Source: Cyanocohniella sp. LLY
GTDB lineage: Bacteria; Cyanobacteriota; Cyanobacteriia; Cyanobacteriales; Nostocaceae
NCBI GenBank assembly: GCA_022241785.1
Contig: JAKOMP010000009.1
Span: 835-64,834 of the forward strand
Length of the DNA stretch: 64,000 nucleotides
Reading direction: 5' to 3'
The position numbers were made by a program, and so were the translations under genes. Positions 18,642 to 30,579 of the stretch are shown in pieces. The first letter of the stretch is position 1. The number at the start of each line of letters is the position of its first letter. The notes beneath the pieces were generated by a model, which made no database searches, was not told where the DNA came from, and saw only the letters and a program-made list of their open reading frames with translations.

Positions 18642-18821
18642 ATGACAAGAAATATAAGTATTGAAGAAATCAAAACAATGATTTTTCAACTACCAGTTGA
18701 AGAATTGATAACACTGATATCAGAAATTGAAGAAAGACTGGAAACTGTGAAAATGATGCAACTAGCAGAAACTGGTTTTCAGGAATGGAACGACCCAGAA
18801 GAAGATATTTATTATGATTAG
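18642..18821 (+). CDS. Putative antitoxin of the PemK/MazF pair, 59 aa
   Basis: A short gene from ATG 18642, preceded by AGGAG at 18629-18633, ending TAG 18821. The product (MTRNISIEEIKTMIFQLPVE...) is a charged, helical peptide with an acidic tail (EWNDPEEDIYYD), like many cyanobacterial toxin-blocking peptides. It overlaps the toxin gene by 8 bp (ATGATTAG), the coupling expected for antitoxin-toxin pairs. No DNA-binding domain is obvious at this length. Confidence 0.75.
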   Translation: MTRNISIEEIKTMIFQLPVEELITLISEIEERLETVKMMQLAETGFQEWNDPEEDIYYD

Positions 18822-19176
18822 TCCTCAAACACCAGAAATCTGGCTAGTTCGATTTCCTTTTAGTGATTTAACTTCTACAAAACTTAGACCAGCTTTTATA
18901 TTGGCAGCACATAGAGAAGAACTAATTATATTAGGTATCTTTTCCAAAATGCCTATTGGAGAACTAAGAGAAACTTGGGTTGTGATTTCAGATAAACATC
19001 CTAATTTTTCACAAACGGGTTTAAAAAAGACATCTTTAATTAGAACTGATAAAATTGCCACGGTCAATGCATCGGTGTTTCAAAGGCAGTTAGGAAGCTT
19101 GCCCTCAGATATATTACCCTTAGTACAGGCAGCACTGAAAATATGTCTTAATATTAGCTATATACTGCTTGTCTGA
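18814..19176 (+). CDS. PemK/MazF-type toxin endoribonuclease
   Basis: 120-residue protein with the MazF/PemK N-terminal pattern (EIWLVRFPFSDLTSTKLRPAFIL), the TSLIRTDKIATVNAS segment and the closing LGSLPSDILPLVQAAL. Members cleave mRNA at short sequences and are held inactive by the upstream antitoxin. Start ATG 18814 lies inside the antitoxin stop region. Together with the adjacent HigB remnant this makes a small toxin-antitoxin patch between the Rieske and kinase genes. Confidence 0.87.
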   Translation: MISPQTPEIWLVRFPFSDLTSTKLRPAFILAAHREELIILGIFSKMPIGELRETWVVISDKHPNFSQTGLKKTSLIRTDKIATVNASVFQRQLGSLPSDILPLVQAALKICLNISYILLV

Positions 19177-19216
19177 GACAGGGCAAAATAAAGATAAGTA
19201 AGAGTGCCAAGCCTCC

Positions 19217-20350
19217 ATGAGTTATTGCCTAAATACCCGTTGTCCCAAGCCGGAAAACCCTGGTGATGTCAATTTTTGCCTGAGTTGTGGTTCCAAGTTA
19301 CTCCTCAAAGAACGCTACCGCGCCATTAAACCTATTGGACAAGGTGGCTTTGGTAGAACCTTCCTGGCTGTAGATGAGGATAAACCCTCGAAACCGCGCT
19401 GCGTGATTAAGCAATTTTACCCCCAAGCCCAAGGGACAAACACTTTACAAAAAGCTGTAGAGTTATTTAACCAAGAAGCTGTACAGTTAGAGGAATTAGG
19501 TCAACATCCTCAAATTCCCCATTTATTGGCATATTTTACCCACGATGATCGGCAGTATCTCGTACAAGAATTTATCGATGGGCAAAATTTAGCCCAGGAA
19601 TTGGCACAACATGGGGCTTTTAATGAAACGCAGATATGGCAATTACTCCATGATTTATTACCAGTACTGCAATTTTGTCATGCTAGACAAGTAATTCACC
19701 GCGATATTAAGCCAGAGAATATTTTACGCGATCGCAATGGCAAATTAGTATTAGTAGACTTTGGGGCTGCCAAATCGGCTACTGGTACAGCCTTAAATCA
19801 AACTGGTACAAGTATTGGTACTCCCGAATATGTCGCCCCAGAACAAATGAGGGGTAGGGCGATTTTCGCTAGTGATATCTACAGCTTAGGCGCTACTTGT
19901 ATTCATCTTTTAACACAGCGATCGCCTTTTGATTCCTATGATATAAATAATGACACTTGGATTTGGCAGCAATACTTAAAAAGTCCTGTAAGTCCTCAGT
20001 TAAGTCGCATTCTCGACAAAATGTTAGTCAGTATCCCCGTTCGGCGTTATCAAACAGCAGATGAAATTATTCAAGATTTAAGTCCAAAGCCGCAGGTAGT
20101 CGCTACTCCATCAATATCAGCAAAACCTGTAATTCAGCCACCACCTACTGTGATTACTCAATCTCCTAGCCAAATTGATTTGGAATTAGAAGAAATGAAA
20201 ACCCAGTTTTTGGGCGGTGGTAAACCCCAACAGCAGCCAGTTCAGTCGCCAAACCCCAGTTCTCAGTCTACTGAGCAAAGTGCCATAGATGAGGAATTGG
20301 CAGAATTAAAAGCCAAATATTTGGGCAATAATAATTCTCCAAATCCATAG
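19217..20350 (+). CDS. Serine/threonine protein kinase with N-terminal zinc ribbon
   Basis: 377 aa. Residues 4-24 hold four Cys (C4, C9, C21, C24) in a zinc-ribbon arrangement. The Hanks-type kinase domain follows: glycine loop IGQGGFGRTF, HRDIKPENIL, DFGAAKS and GTPEYVAPEQ. The C-terminus is a low-complexity Pro/Gln linker containing two copies of an EL(E/A)(E/L)K..(F/Y)LG motif (EEMKTQFLGG and AELKAKYLG). No transmembrane segment is seen, so it is cytoplasmic. The four-Cys start is typical of a large cyanobacterial kinase group. Targets are unknown. Confidence 0.92.
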   Translation: MSYCLNTRCPKPENPGDVNFCLSCGSKLLLKERYRAIKPIGQGGFGRTFLAVDEDKPSKPRCVIKQFYPQAQGTNTLQKAVELFNQEAVQLEELGQHPQIPHLLAYFTHDDRQYLVQEFIDGQNLAQELAQHGAFNETQIWQLLHDLLPVLQFCHARQVIHRDIKPENILRDRNGKLVLVDFGAAKSATGTALNQTGTSIGTPEYVAPEQMRGRAIFASDIYSLGATCIHLLTQRSPFDSYDINNDTWIWQQYLKSPVSPQLSRILDKMLVSIPVRRYQTADEIIQDLSPKPQVVATPSISAKPVIQPPPTVITQSPSQIDLELEEMKTQFLGGGKPQQQPVQSPNPSSQSTEQSAIDEELAELKAKYLGNNNSPNP

Positions 20351-20502
20351 GAATTTTTTAAACAACTGTTAAGTACGCCCCGAAAGTCTCAAGTAGTGCT
20401 GGGCCGCTAAACTAAAGTTATAGATGACAGTAAATGTGAGACCTATTCAGGAATGCGACGATTTGCCTGAAACCAAGTAACCTGGATAAGTACGTCTGCT
20501 AA

Positions 20503-22587
<2,085 letters not shown>

Positions 22588-22737
22588 TGAACCACAGAGG
22601 CACAGAGGACACGGAGAGAGTTTCTTTAGTTTCTACGCCCAATTACAGCTATAAATCTTGTAGGGTAGGCATACTTCGGCAAGCTCAGTACAAGTCTTGC
22701 CTGCCCTGGTGTATCTTACTCATCTCAAACGTGCTGT

Positions 22738-23916
22738 ATGTTTAGTAAATTTAAATACGCTACTCCTAGTAGTAAAGAGGATATTCAGCAACTAGGATAT
22801 ATCCTCGAACAGTGTTTTATCATGTCTGCTGGAGATAGCGCCATATATATGCCGCGTATTGGTATGGATAAGTCGCGCGCTATTTATCAAGACCAGCAAA
22901 TTGTCGGTGGACTAGCAATGATTCCGATGGGTCAGTGGTGGGGTGGTCAACGTGTACCCATGACGGGAATTGCTGCGGTGGGTATTGCTCCAGAATACCG
23001 TGGTGATGGTGCTGCGATCGCACTCATACAACAAGCTGTGAAAGAACTCTCTGAGCAGGAAGTGCCAATTTCGGTACTTTATCCCGCTACTCAACGTCTA
23101 TATCGCAAAGCCGGTTACGAACAAGGGGGTAGTTATTGTACTTGGGAAATTTCTCCTGACAGTATCCAGTTGCAAGATAAATCGTTACCTTTGCAACGTG
23201 TAAGTGCCAAAAATCATGCTATTTTTTACGACTTATATCAGCAGCAAGCAAAACTCACTGATGGATACATAGACCGACATCCGGCTATATGGCAAGGTGT
23301 AACTCAACCAGATCATCAAGAAACTGTCTATGGCTATTTGATTGGTGACACAGACCAACCCCAAGGCTACGTCATCTTTACTCAAGAACGCACCAAGGAT
23401 GGCGCAATTTTACGAGTCAGAGATTGGGCAATGTTGACACATGCTGCGGTACGAACTTTTTGGAAGTTTGTTGCCAATCATCGTTCCCAAATTGATCAAG
23501 TGCAATGGAAAAGTTCTGTAGTTGATTTTTTAACATTGCTACTACCAGAACAAACTGCCAAAATTAAAAATCAAGAGCGTTGGATGCTGCGGATAATAAA
23601 TGTCGTTAAGGCGTTAGAGATGCGGGGTTATCCCTTAGGAATTGATGCTGAATTACATTTAGAAATTCAAGATAACTTATTAGCTGCCAACAACGGCAAA
23701 TTTATATTATCTGTAGCTAATGGACTGGGAAAAGTTACCAAAGCAGGGAAAGGTGAGTTGCAGTTAGATATTAAAAACTTAGTACCTTTATACACAGGTT
23801 TATTCACACCTCATCAATTACAACTAAGTGGCAAAATTGACGCTACAGCAACGGCACTAGGAACAGCCACACAAATATTTACAGGTAATTCTCCGTGGAT
23901 GGCTGATTTCTTTTGA
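22738..23916 (+). CDS. Eis-like GNAT acetyltransferase with SCP2-like domain
   Basis: 392 aa. The N-terminal GNAT domain has the acetyl-CoA motif AAVGIAPEYRGDGAAIAL (about 80-97) and YPATQRLYRKAGYEQ. A second degenerate GNAT-like region follows, and a C-terminal sterol-carrier-type domain (about 290-385; KFILSVANGLGKVTKAGKGE). This three-part layout is that of the Eis family, hexameric N-acetyltransferases known from aminoglycoside acetylation in mycobacteria. The cyanobacterial substrate is not known. Upstream lies an imperfect inverted repeat from a dispersed family; downstream there are 265 bp without a gene. Confidence 0.85.
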   Translation: MFSKFKYATPSSKEDIQQLGYILEQCFIMSAGDSAIYMPRIGMDKSRAIYQDQQIVGGLAMIPMGQWWGGQRVPMTGIAAVGIAPEYRGDGAAIALIQQAVKELSEQEVPISVLYPATQRLYRKAGYEQGGSYCTWEISPDSIQLQDKSLPLQRVSAKNHAIFYDLYQQQAKLTDGYIDRHPAIWQGVTQPDHQETVYGYLIGDTDQPQGYVIFTQERTKDGAILRVRDWAMLTHAAVRTFWKFVANHRSQIDQVQWKSSVVDFLTLLLPEQTAKIKNQERWMLRIINVVKALEMRGYPLGIDAELHLEIQDNLLAANNGKFILSVANGLGKVTKAGKGELQLDIKNLVPLYTGLFTPHQLQLSGKIDATATALGTATQIFTGNSPWMADFF

Positions 23917-24181
23917 AGAACAGAAAAAAACCCTCCCAGGCTTTCCTTGTATGTACACCTTGAACCTAAACTTAGTTTTTATTAGATGTAGTAACCTTGA
24001 TATCTTCTACATAAGTATAGCCAAGTCAGTATAAAATGAAATTGAGAAGTTCTGTTTTATGCTCAATTAGCCATTCACAATTCAGGTAATAACGGTTCGC
24101 CACTTTTTGTGAGTTTGTGTCGATTCTATTATTTACTTAGAACAGAATTAATTTAGAATTATTAAGACCTCTAAACTTGAG

Positions 24182-26356
24182 ATGTTAAATTTGATGCCTG
24201 CATTTTGCAATAATCTTCAATCAAAAGCTATTACAGAAAGAACAGGTACATTCAGTGATAACATGAAACTACCTATTCATAGGTGGTTTAGATATTCTGC
24301 GGGATTTTCCGCAGCTTGGGTTGAAGAGGTAATTACAGAACTTAAACCTCAAGTTGTCCTTGATCCATTTGCTGGATCTGGTACTGTTTGTATTGCTGCT
24401 GATAAACTGGGCGTGAATTCCTACGGTATTGAAGCGCATCCTTTTGTTTACCGTCTTGCAAAAGGTAAGCTTTCATGGAATATACCAATATCTCAGTTTT
24501 TAGAAGCGATAACTGAGATTAAAAATATTGCCGCTATTTTGCAGCCAAAGCTTCCAGAAAACATTCCGGTATTACTTAGCAAATGCTACACCGAGGATGT
24601 ACTAATATATTTATTTAAAATCAGGCAAGCTTATTTAAGCTTAGCTCCAACTCTGAGCAAAGATTTACAGTCCCTAATTTTTCTAGCAATTTGTGCTACT
24701 TTACGGTCATCAAGCTATGTAGGTACGGCACAATGGCAATATATTCTGCCTAATAAACGAAAAGTTAAGACTTATGAACCACTGGTTGCATTAGATAATC
24801 AAGTGGCGTTAATGCAAGAAGATATGCGTTATATGCAGTGTCTTAGACGAAAAACTCAAGCTACCTTCCTACAAGAAGATGCAAGAGTTCTAGAAAGTAT
24901 TCCCCATCAATCAGTAGATTTAGTCATTACTTCTCCACCTTATGCAAACAACTATGATTATGCTGATGCTACACGCCTGGAAATGACATTTTGGGGCGAA
25001 GTCAACTCTTGGGGTGATTTACATGAGGCAGTGCGGAAGTTTCTGATTCGTTCAAGTTCGCAACACGTGTCAAAGGATAAGCTTAAGTTAGATACTTTGA
25101 TAGCTGATCCTATCCTTAAACCCATTCGAGATGAGTTAATACCTGTTTGTAAAGAGTTAGAAGTAGTCCGCGAAACTAAAGGAGGAAATAAGGCTTATCA
25201 CACAATGATTGCTGCCTACTTTACTGATATGGGTTCTGTATTCCATGCTCTTCGTAGAGTTACAACCTCTAATAGCAAGATTTGTTTTGTAGTGGGAGAT
25301 TCAGCACCTTATGGAGTATATGTTCCTGTGGAAAAATGGCTAGGGAAATTAGCAAATGAGGCTGGGTTTTACCTGTGGTCTTTTGAGAAAATTAGAGACC
25401 GTAACATCAAGTGGAAAAACAGAAAACATAATATTCCACTACATGAAGGCAGACTTTGGATAGAAAGTGAGATTATGGCACAGTCACCATCACATAAATT
25501 TGGTCAGGCACTAGGCAAACTCCTAGAAGATATAGTACTCTACGATATTCTGAAACCTCGACTACAACAATTTGTCCAAGCCAAGAATTATTATCTTGAT
25601 TGGCAACGGTCTCGTCCAGCTAGAAGTGGGAAAAAAGTTACTTGGCTGGATAAGTATGGAAACAAGCATGACCTAGATTTTGTAATTGAAGTCGATGGCA
25701 CAGATGATGAGCTTGGTCGGCCTGTTGCATTTATTGAATCTGCATGGCGTAGGTATACAAAACACTCAAAAAATAAAGCTCAGGAAATTCAAGGAGCTAT
25801 ATTACCGATTATTGAACTTCATCATTTATCAGCGCCCTTTTATGGCGTAGTATTAGCTGGAGACTTCACCAAACCAGCGTTAGAACAACTAAAAAATAAC
25901 GGCTTCGCAGTGATTTTTATTCCTTACAAAGGTGTAGTAGAAGCGTTTGCAGAAATTGCTTTTGATGTTGCTTTTGATGAAAATACTCCTGATGAGGAAT
26001 ATACTAAAGCTTTTAGAAACCTCGATAGTCTTACTAGCTCAGATAAAGAGAAACTTCGACAGGCGTTAATGCGAGTTTCTCAAGAAGAAGTAGATAGTTT
26101 TATGGAAACTCTGAAAAATTCACTTGAGCGTTATATTCATGAAATAGTTGTGATTCCACTTTTTGGAAATAAATATAAATTTGATACTATTAATGATGCA
26201 ATTACTGGGATAAATACCACCATCAATATAAACAGTCCGGTTGGTAAATTTGAAAAATTTGAAGTTATCGTCAATTACAATAATGGCGATACAATTCGAG
26301 CTACTTTTCAAAACCAGCTTTTGCTTATGGATTTTTTAGAAAAGTTGGCAGAATAA
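24182..26356 (+). CDS. DNA methyltransferase (N4-cytosine type) with long C-terminal extension
   Basis: 724 aa. The first half is an amino-methyltransferase: N-terminal FSDNMKLPIHRWFRYSAGFS, SAM motif I LDPFAGSGTV (about 60) and catalytic SPPYANNYDY (about 250). SPPY and motif order fit N4-cytosine enzymes. The C-terminal 290 residues are not needed for methylation. They contain DLDFVIEVDG (about 497) and VAFIESAWRRY (about 513-523), spaced like a PD-(D/E)XK nuclease core, and then a helical, acidic tail. This suggests a single-chain restriction-modification protein, but the nuclease assignment is by eye only. No separate restriction or specificity gene is adjacent. No clear ribosome site is seen. 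Confidence 0.82.
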   Translation: MLNLMPAFCNNLQSKAITERTGTFSDNMKLPIHRWFRYSAGFSAAWVEEVITELKPQVVLDPFAGSGTVCIAADKLGVNSYGIEAHPFVYRLAKGKLSWNIPISQFLEAITEIKNIAAILQPKLPENIPVLLSKCYTEDVLIYLFKIRQAYLSLAPTLSKDLQSLIFLAICATLRSSSYVGTAQWQYILPNKRKVKTYEPLVALDNQVALMQEDMRYMQCLRRKTQATFLQEDARVLESIPHQSVDLVITSPPYANNYDYADATRLEMTFWGEVNSWGDLHEAVRKFLIRSSSQHVSKDKLKLDTLIADPILKPIRDELIPVCKELEVVRETKGGNKAYHTMIAAYFTDMGSVFHALRRVTTSNSKICFVVGDSAPYGVYVPVEKWLGKLANEAGFYLWSFEKIRDRNIKWKNRKHNIPLHEGRLWIESEIMAQSPSHKFGQALGKLLEDIVLYDILKPRLQQFVQAKNYYLDWQRSRPARSGKKVTWLDKYGNKHDLDFVIEVDGTDDELGRPVAFIESAWRRYTKHSKNKAQEIQGAILPIIELHHLSAPFYGVVLAGDFTKPALEQLKNNGFAVIFIPYKGVVEAFAEIAFDVAFDENTPDEEYTKAFRNLDSLTSSDKEKLRQALMRVSQEEVDSFMETLKNSLERYIHEIVVIPLFGNKYKFDTINDAITGINTTININSPVGKFEKFEVIVNYNNGDTIRATFQNQLLLMDFLEKLAE

Positions 26357-26378
26357 AGTAGTTATATCATTAAAAATT

Positions 26379-27005
26379 TCATATTTTTAAATTGATTACT
26401 GAACAAACTTGACTTAAATCTAAAACAAACCCAGGTAATAACGACTCGCCATTAAGTGTTTGAGGATTATCTAATACCTCAACACTAGTATTCGGACGAT
26501 AAATAAAAACTTGGCGTTGCTTTCTATCAATTAACCAACCCAGTTGTGTGCCATTATCTATATACTCTTGCATTTTGTCTTTCAAGATTCGCAAGTTATC
26601 GCTTTCAGAACGCAATTCAATCACAAACTCAGGACATATTGGCGCAAATTTTTTGCGTAGTTCTGGTGATATGGCTTCCCAACGTGTGTGTTTTATCCAT
26701 GCTGCATCGGGTGAACGCACCGCACCATTAGGTAAAGTAAACCCTCCATTTGAACCAAACCCGATACCTGTACCATCTTGTTTTGTCCAAATACCTAACT
26801 GACCAATAATCTCAAAATTACATTGGTTAGTTTCTGTATCAGTTAGAGAAGTAATCATTAATTCTCCTGTAAAACTACGTTCAATGCGAAAATCACGGTT
26901 TAGCTGACAAAATTCATAAAACTGCTCATCTGTCATAGACATTGCACTGGGCAATTGCAATACTATTGGTATAATTTCCGCAATGACTGGTAAGTTGGTA
27001 GTCAT
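26379..27005 (-). CDS. Uma2-family (DUF820) PD-(D/E)XK nuclease-like protein
   Basis: 208-residue member of a family greatly expanded in cyanobacteria. The nuclease-like core appears as PDAAWIKHTRW, then CPEFVIELRSESDNLR (D...ExR), DKMQEYIDNGTQLGWLID and VFIYRP. The biological role of these proteins is not settled; many copies per genome and links to mobile DNA are known. It is convergent with the methyltransferase gene, 22 bp apart, which may be coincidence. Confidence 0.88.
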   Translation of the reverse strand: MTTNLPVIAEIIPIVLQLPSAMSMTDEQFYEFCQLNRDFRIERSFTGELMITSLTDTETNQCNFEIIGQLGIWTKQDGTGIGFGSNGGFTLPNGAVRSPDAAWIKHTRWEAISPELRKKFAPICPEFVIELRSESDNLRILKDKMQEYIDNGTQLGWLIDRKQRQVFIYRPNTSVEVLDNPQTLNGESLLPGFVLDLSQVCSVINLKI

Positions 27006-27190
27006 AGTTTTTAGTTAGTCTTTACTTGCAGCCTTCCTTGACAAAAACCCAACACACACTGTTTCGCGTCTGCTGTGATGTGATCTTATCGTTCTACCTT
27101 TACATTTTCTCCTAGAACATAAGGTAGATGAAGCTTATACTCTCCCCTCTTACTCTCTGCGTCTCTGCGCCTCTGCGTGAGATAAAAAAA

Positions 27191-27218
27191 TTAAGGGTGG
27201 TCATGTAACCACCCCTAA
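27191..27218 (-). terminator. Rho-independent terminator of ndhD
   Basis: Arms TTAAGGGTGGT (27191-27201) and ACCACCCCTAA (27208-27218), one mismatch, 6-base loop. On the minus strand the stem is followed by TTTTTTTATC. It starts 28 bp after the ndhD stop: a textbook intrinsic terminator. Confidence 0.88.
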
Positions 27219-27246
27219 TTCCCCTCATATTTATTAGAACTTATAT

Positions 27247-28860
27247 TTACTCTGCAATATTAACTAAAGTTTCAACTTGAGAAGAAGCTAACGTTGGTGC
27301 TGTAAAGATACGCGAGTACAAACTTGCTGGTTGCTGACGTGCTATGACGGGCAGAACTTGACGAGCATGGGCAGCTAATTCTACTGTTTTCACATCGTAA
27401 GTCTGCGTAGCCAACTTGGGATAGAAACCAATTCCGATGATAGGAATTATCAAACAAGCTGTAATGAACAATTCGCGGGGTTTGATATCGGCGATTACAG
27501 CATCTAAATGTAATTCTTCGCTTTGCTGACCGTAGAACACTTGGCGCAGCATGGATAGTAAGTAAATTGGTGTCAAAATCACGCCAACAGCTGACAACAC
27601 GATGACTACAACTTTGAAGCTGGAACTGTAAACATCGCTGGAAGCAATACCGAGGAACACCATCAATTCACCGACAAAGCCACTCATTCCGGGTAAAGCC
27701 AGAGAAGCCATTGAACCAATAGTAAATACAGCGAAGGTTTTTGGCATTACTTTAGCCATACCGCCCATTTTATCCATCATCAAGGTGTGGGTACGTTCGT
27801 AAGTTACACCAGAGAGGAAGAACAAGCTAGCGGCAATTAAACCGTGAGAAACCATTTGTAGTACTGCACCGCTAGTACCAATTTCGGTGTAGGAGGCAAT
27901 CCCAATTAAGACAAATCCCATGTGGGCAATTGAAGAGTAAGCCAAGCGGCGTTTGAGATTTGTTTGGGCAAAGGCACAGCAAGCACCGTAGACAATGTTA
28001 ACTACACCCAACACTGCTAAAACTGGGGCAAAGTAAACATGGGCATTAGGCAACATTTCCACGTTGATGCGGATGAGTGCATAACCACCCATTTTTAATA
28101 ACACACCAGCCAAAATCATGGAACCAGGTGCAGATGCTTCACCGTGGGCATCAGGTAGCCAAGTATGTAAGGGGAAGATTGGCATCTTCACACCGAAGGC
28201 AATTAAGAAACCTGCATAAGTTAACAATTCAAAAGCTTTGGGGTATTGCTTCATTCCCAGAGTTGCCATGTCGAAGGTGACGGTATCTCCAGAGAATGCC
28301 ATTGCAAAACCCGCTACCAAGATAAATATTGATGCGGCTGCTGTGTAGAGAATAAACTTAGTCGCGGCATAACGGCGTTTTGGCCCTCCCCAGATGGCAA
28401 TCAGTAAGTAAACAGGTACTAACTCGATTTCCCACATTAAGAAGAATAACAGCAAATCTTGGGCAACGAATACGCCTATCTGGGCGCTGTACATCACCAA
28501 CATCAAAGCATAAAACAATCGCGGCTTGTTGGTAACTTTCCAAGCCGCGAAGATTGCGAGTGTGTTGATTAAGCCTGTTAACAGGAGTAAGGGCATCGAT
28601 AATCCATCAACCCCTACTGACCAATTCAATCCTAACTGGGGAACCCAAGGATAGTTTTCTACGAGTTGCAGTGTGGAGTTTTGGAAATCGTAGCTATGCC
28701 AAAAAGCATAAATCATCAGGGCAAAGTCGGCGATCGCAACTCCTAGACCATACCAGCGAACGGTTTTGCCTTCTTTATCTGGGATTAAAGGGATGGCTAA
28801 GACAGCCACCAAGGGCAATAAAATTATGGCTGACAGCCAGGGAAATTCAATAGCATTCAT
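27247..28860 (-). CDS. ndhD: NAD(P)H-quinone oxidoreductase chain 4 (NdhD)
   Basis: Proton-pumping antiporter-like subunit of cyanobacterial NDH-1, used in respiration and cyclic electron flow. 537 aa from ATG 28860 ([15 protein letters not shown]); a TTG four codons earlier is possible. About 14 membrane helices, with family motifs [58 protein letters not shown] and [10 protein letters not shown]. The lysine and glutamate of the proton path (WE, LLKMGG) are present. Paralogues distinguish constitutive from CO2-uptake complexes. No ndhF or CO2-uptake gene is adjacent, which favours the NdhD1/D2 type. Confidence 0.94.
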   Translation of the reverse strand: MNAIEFPWLSAIILLPLVAVLAIPLIPDKEGKTVRWYGLGVAIADFALMIYAFWHSYDFQNSTLQLVENYPWVPQLGLNWSVGVDGLSMPLLLLTGLINTLAIFAAWKVTNKPRLFYALMLVMYSAQIGVFVAQDLLLFFLMWEIELVPVYLLIAIWGGPKRRYAATKFILYTAAASIFILVAGFAMAFSGDTVTFDMATLGMKQYPKAFELLTYAGFLIAFGVKMPIFPLHTWLPDAHGEASAPGSMILAGVLLKMGGYALIRINVEMLPNAHVYFAPVLAVLGVVNIVYGACCAFAQTNLKRRLAYSSIAHMGFVLIGIASYTEIGTSGAVLQMVSHGLIAASLFFLSGVTYERTHTLMMDKMGGMAKVMPKTFAVFTIGSMASLALPGMSGFVGELMVFLGIASSDVYSSSFKVVVIVLSAVGVILTPIYLLSMLRQVFYGQQSEELHLDAVIADIKPRELFITACLIIPIIGIGFYPKLATQTYDVKTVELAAHARQVLPVIARQQPASLYSRIFTAPTLASSQVETLVNIAE

Positions 28861-29109
28861 CACTTCTGACAATCAATTTACCTTTTTGCTTTTAATTACA
28901 TTATATTAAGGAATCGTTACTTTTGTAAATGAAATTTATCCCTAATTGCTATTTTTGGAGAAAATTTTAGGAATAAATACTCACTGATTCCTGTCAAAAC
29001 CATTCTAATTGTAAATTTTTGCAACGTCAACAAAAAAACAATAAAAAAGGCGGCTAAAACCACCAATTTAAGCTATAATTTTTAGACTTTTGGATAAATA
29101 CTGACAATT

Positions 29110-29655
29110 TTACACAATTCGGTTAACAATCGACCAGACTTCCCCATCGGAGCGAACATAGGGAACGGAAATGGTTTTAAACCCAGTAATGAAAGGCTTG
29201 TAGTAGACGTGCCAATACATAGGACTGAGGTAATCAGCACAAGATTTGAGCAGACGGATTTCTGTTGCTAGTTCCGCCGCTAGTTGATTAATGCGTTCAG
29301 CATGAACCTGAGCCACTTCTCTGGCTTCTTCTAACTCTTGCTCTTGGGTAAGTTGTCTTGATTCTTTTTGCCAATGTTTTAATTCAGCTTGTTTGTATTG
29401 TCGCTGTACTTCCAACGCCGCGATCGCATCGTCTATACCCTTGAGTTCTACAGACAATTGGGGATTTTCTCTGGCTTGGCGACGATAAGCTTCAACCATT
29501 GCCGACGGTGAATCATTTTCGCTAGATAATACATTATTAGCTGAATCATTCTCACCAGATAATACATTATCAATAGTTAGCGCCGCCCGTTCTTGCTGGA
29601 GAGCCTGAATTTGTGAACTCAGGGTTGTGATTTCTGTATGAATTGGGTTAATCAT
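29110..29655 (-). CDS. Hypothetical coiled-coil protein with internal 11-residue repeat
   Basis: 181 aa. Residues about 7-22 and 70-140 are heptad-like, Gln/Glu/Lys-rich coiled coil (LEVQRQYKQAELKHWQKE). Between them two copies of an NVLS(G/S)ENDS motif arise from a 33-bp direct repeat at 29510-29575. The C-terminal 45 residues (SPMYWHVYYKPFITGFKT) are compact and aromatic. No signal or membrane segment. Family not recognised. It starts 6 bp after thrB ends on the same strand, so it is probably co-transcribed with thrB. Confidence 0.65.
   Translation of the reverse strand: MINPIHTEITTLSSQIQALQQERAALTIDNVLSGENDSANNVLSSENDSPSAMVEAYRRQARENPQLSVELKGIDDAIAALEVQRQYKQAELKHWQKESRQLTQEQELEEAREVAQVHAERINQLAAELATEIRLLKSCADYLSPMYWHVYYKPFITGFKTISVPYVRSDGEVWSIVNRIV
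29510..29575 (-). repeat. 33-bp in-frame tandem duplication
   Basis: Unit 1 at 29510-29542 and unit 2 at 29543-29575 both start GAATCATT(T/C)TC and share AGATAATACATTAT. The unit length is a multiple of three, so the reading frame is kept and 11 residues are doubled. Confidence 0.85.
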
Positions 29656-29661
29656 TGGGGT

Positions 29662-30579
29662 TTATCCTTCGTAGCTTGCACCTTGGGTATCCAGAGAAAG
29701 CGATCGCACTGTTGCTGTAATTCCTGTTTCTTGCCAAGCTGATAACATGGCTGACTCTACAGATGGGGAATGCAACTTATCTACTAAAGCTAACAGTGTT
29801 GGCCCCGCACCGCTAATCACCATGCCATAAGCACTAGCTTTCACCGCAGCCGCATTCACAGCATCGTAACCAGGAATCAAAGCTTGACGATACGGCTGAT
29901 GTAATTTATCTTGCAAAGCCGTCCTTAACCATTCTCCCTTACCAGTTTCCAAGCCGCGTAATAATAACCCCAGATGAGCTGTGTTGAAAATTGCATCTGC
30001 ACGACTGACTGCGGTGGGTAGAACTTTTCGCGCTTCACTGGTGGAAAGTTCAAAATCAGGAATGGCTACAACTGGTACGATATTTTCATTCCAGGGAATA
30101 TCGCAAATTTCCCAACCATCATCACTGGTAGCAGCCAAACGACATCCCCCCAATAATGCTGGGACTACATTATCAGGATGTCCTTCCATAGCGATCGCTA
30201 ATTCCATCACTTGTAACTGAGTCAAAGGCGCACCCGCCAGTTGATTCGCACCAACCAAGCCGCCGACAATGGCTGTAGCTGAACTACCCAAACCTCTCGC
30301 CAAGGGTACACCCAACTCAATTTCCATTTTTACGGATGGCAGTGTTTGTCCTATATATTGATAGCACTTGACAAAAGCCTGATAGAGCAAATTACTTTCA
30401 TCGGTTTGTACCCGTTCGGCTTCTGCGCCTGTGACATCAATAATTAATCCACCCTCTTCTAAGCGAGTGAACTTGAATTTGTTGTACAGCGTTAAAGCTG
30501 CACCAATACAGTCAAAACCAGGCCCCAAGTTCGCAGTGGTGGCAGGAACGGTAACAGTGATACTAGAAACAACAGACAT
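29662..30579 (-). CDS. thrB: Homoserine kinase
   Basis: Phosphorylates homoserine in threonine synthesis; GHMP kinase superfamily. 305 aa from ATG 30579 (MSVVSSITVTVPATTANLG), supported by GGAG about 11 bases upstream; a longer frame to 30615 adds no conserved residues. ATP-binding motif PLARGLGSSATAIVGG (about 83-98), substrate region VPATTANLGPGFDC near the N-terminus, GHPDNVVPALLGG and the C-terminal SGAGPTLLAL. Threonine links it loosely to thrS 1.4 kb away, but two toxin-antitoxin modules separate them. Confidence 0.96.
   Translation of the reverse strand: MSVVSSITVTVPATTANLGPGFDCIGAALTLYNKFKFTRLEEGGLIIDVTGAEAERVQTDESNLLYQAFVKCYQYIGQTLPSVKMEIELGVPLARGLGSSATAIVGGLVGANQLAGAPLTQLQVMELAIAMEGHPDNVVPALLGGCRLAATSDDGWEICDIPWNENIVPVVAIPDFELSTSEARKVLPTAVSRADAIFNTAHLGLLLRGLETGKGEWLRTALQDKLHQPYRQALIPGYDAVNAAAVKASAYGMVISGAGPTLLALVDKLHSPSVESAMLSAWQETGITATVRSLSLDTQGASYEG

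Noticed and set aside
26379-27005. Uma2 protein as the restriction partner of the methyltransferase
   Set aside because: Uma2 genes are very numerous in cyanobacteria and usually stand alone. The convergent placement is not evidence of a system.
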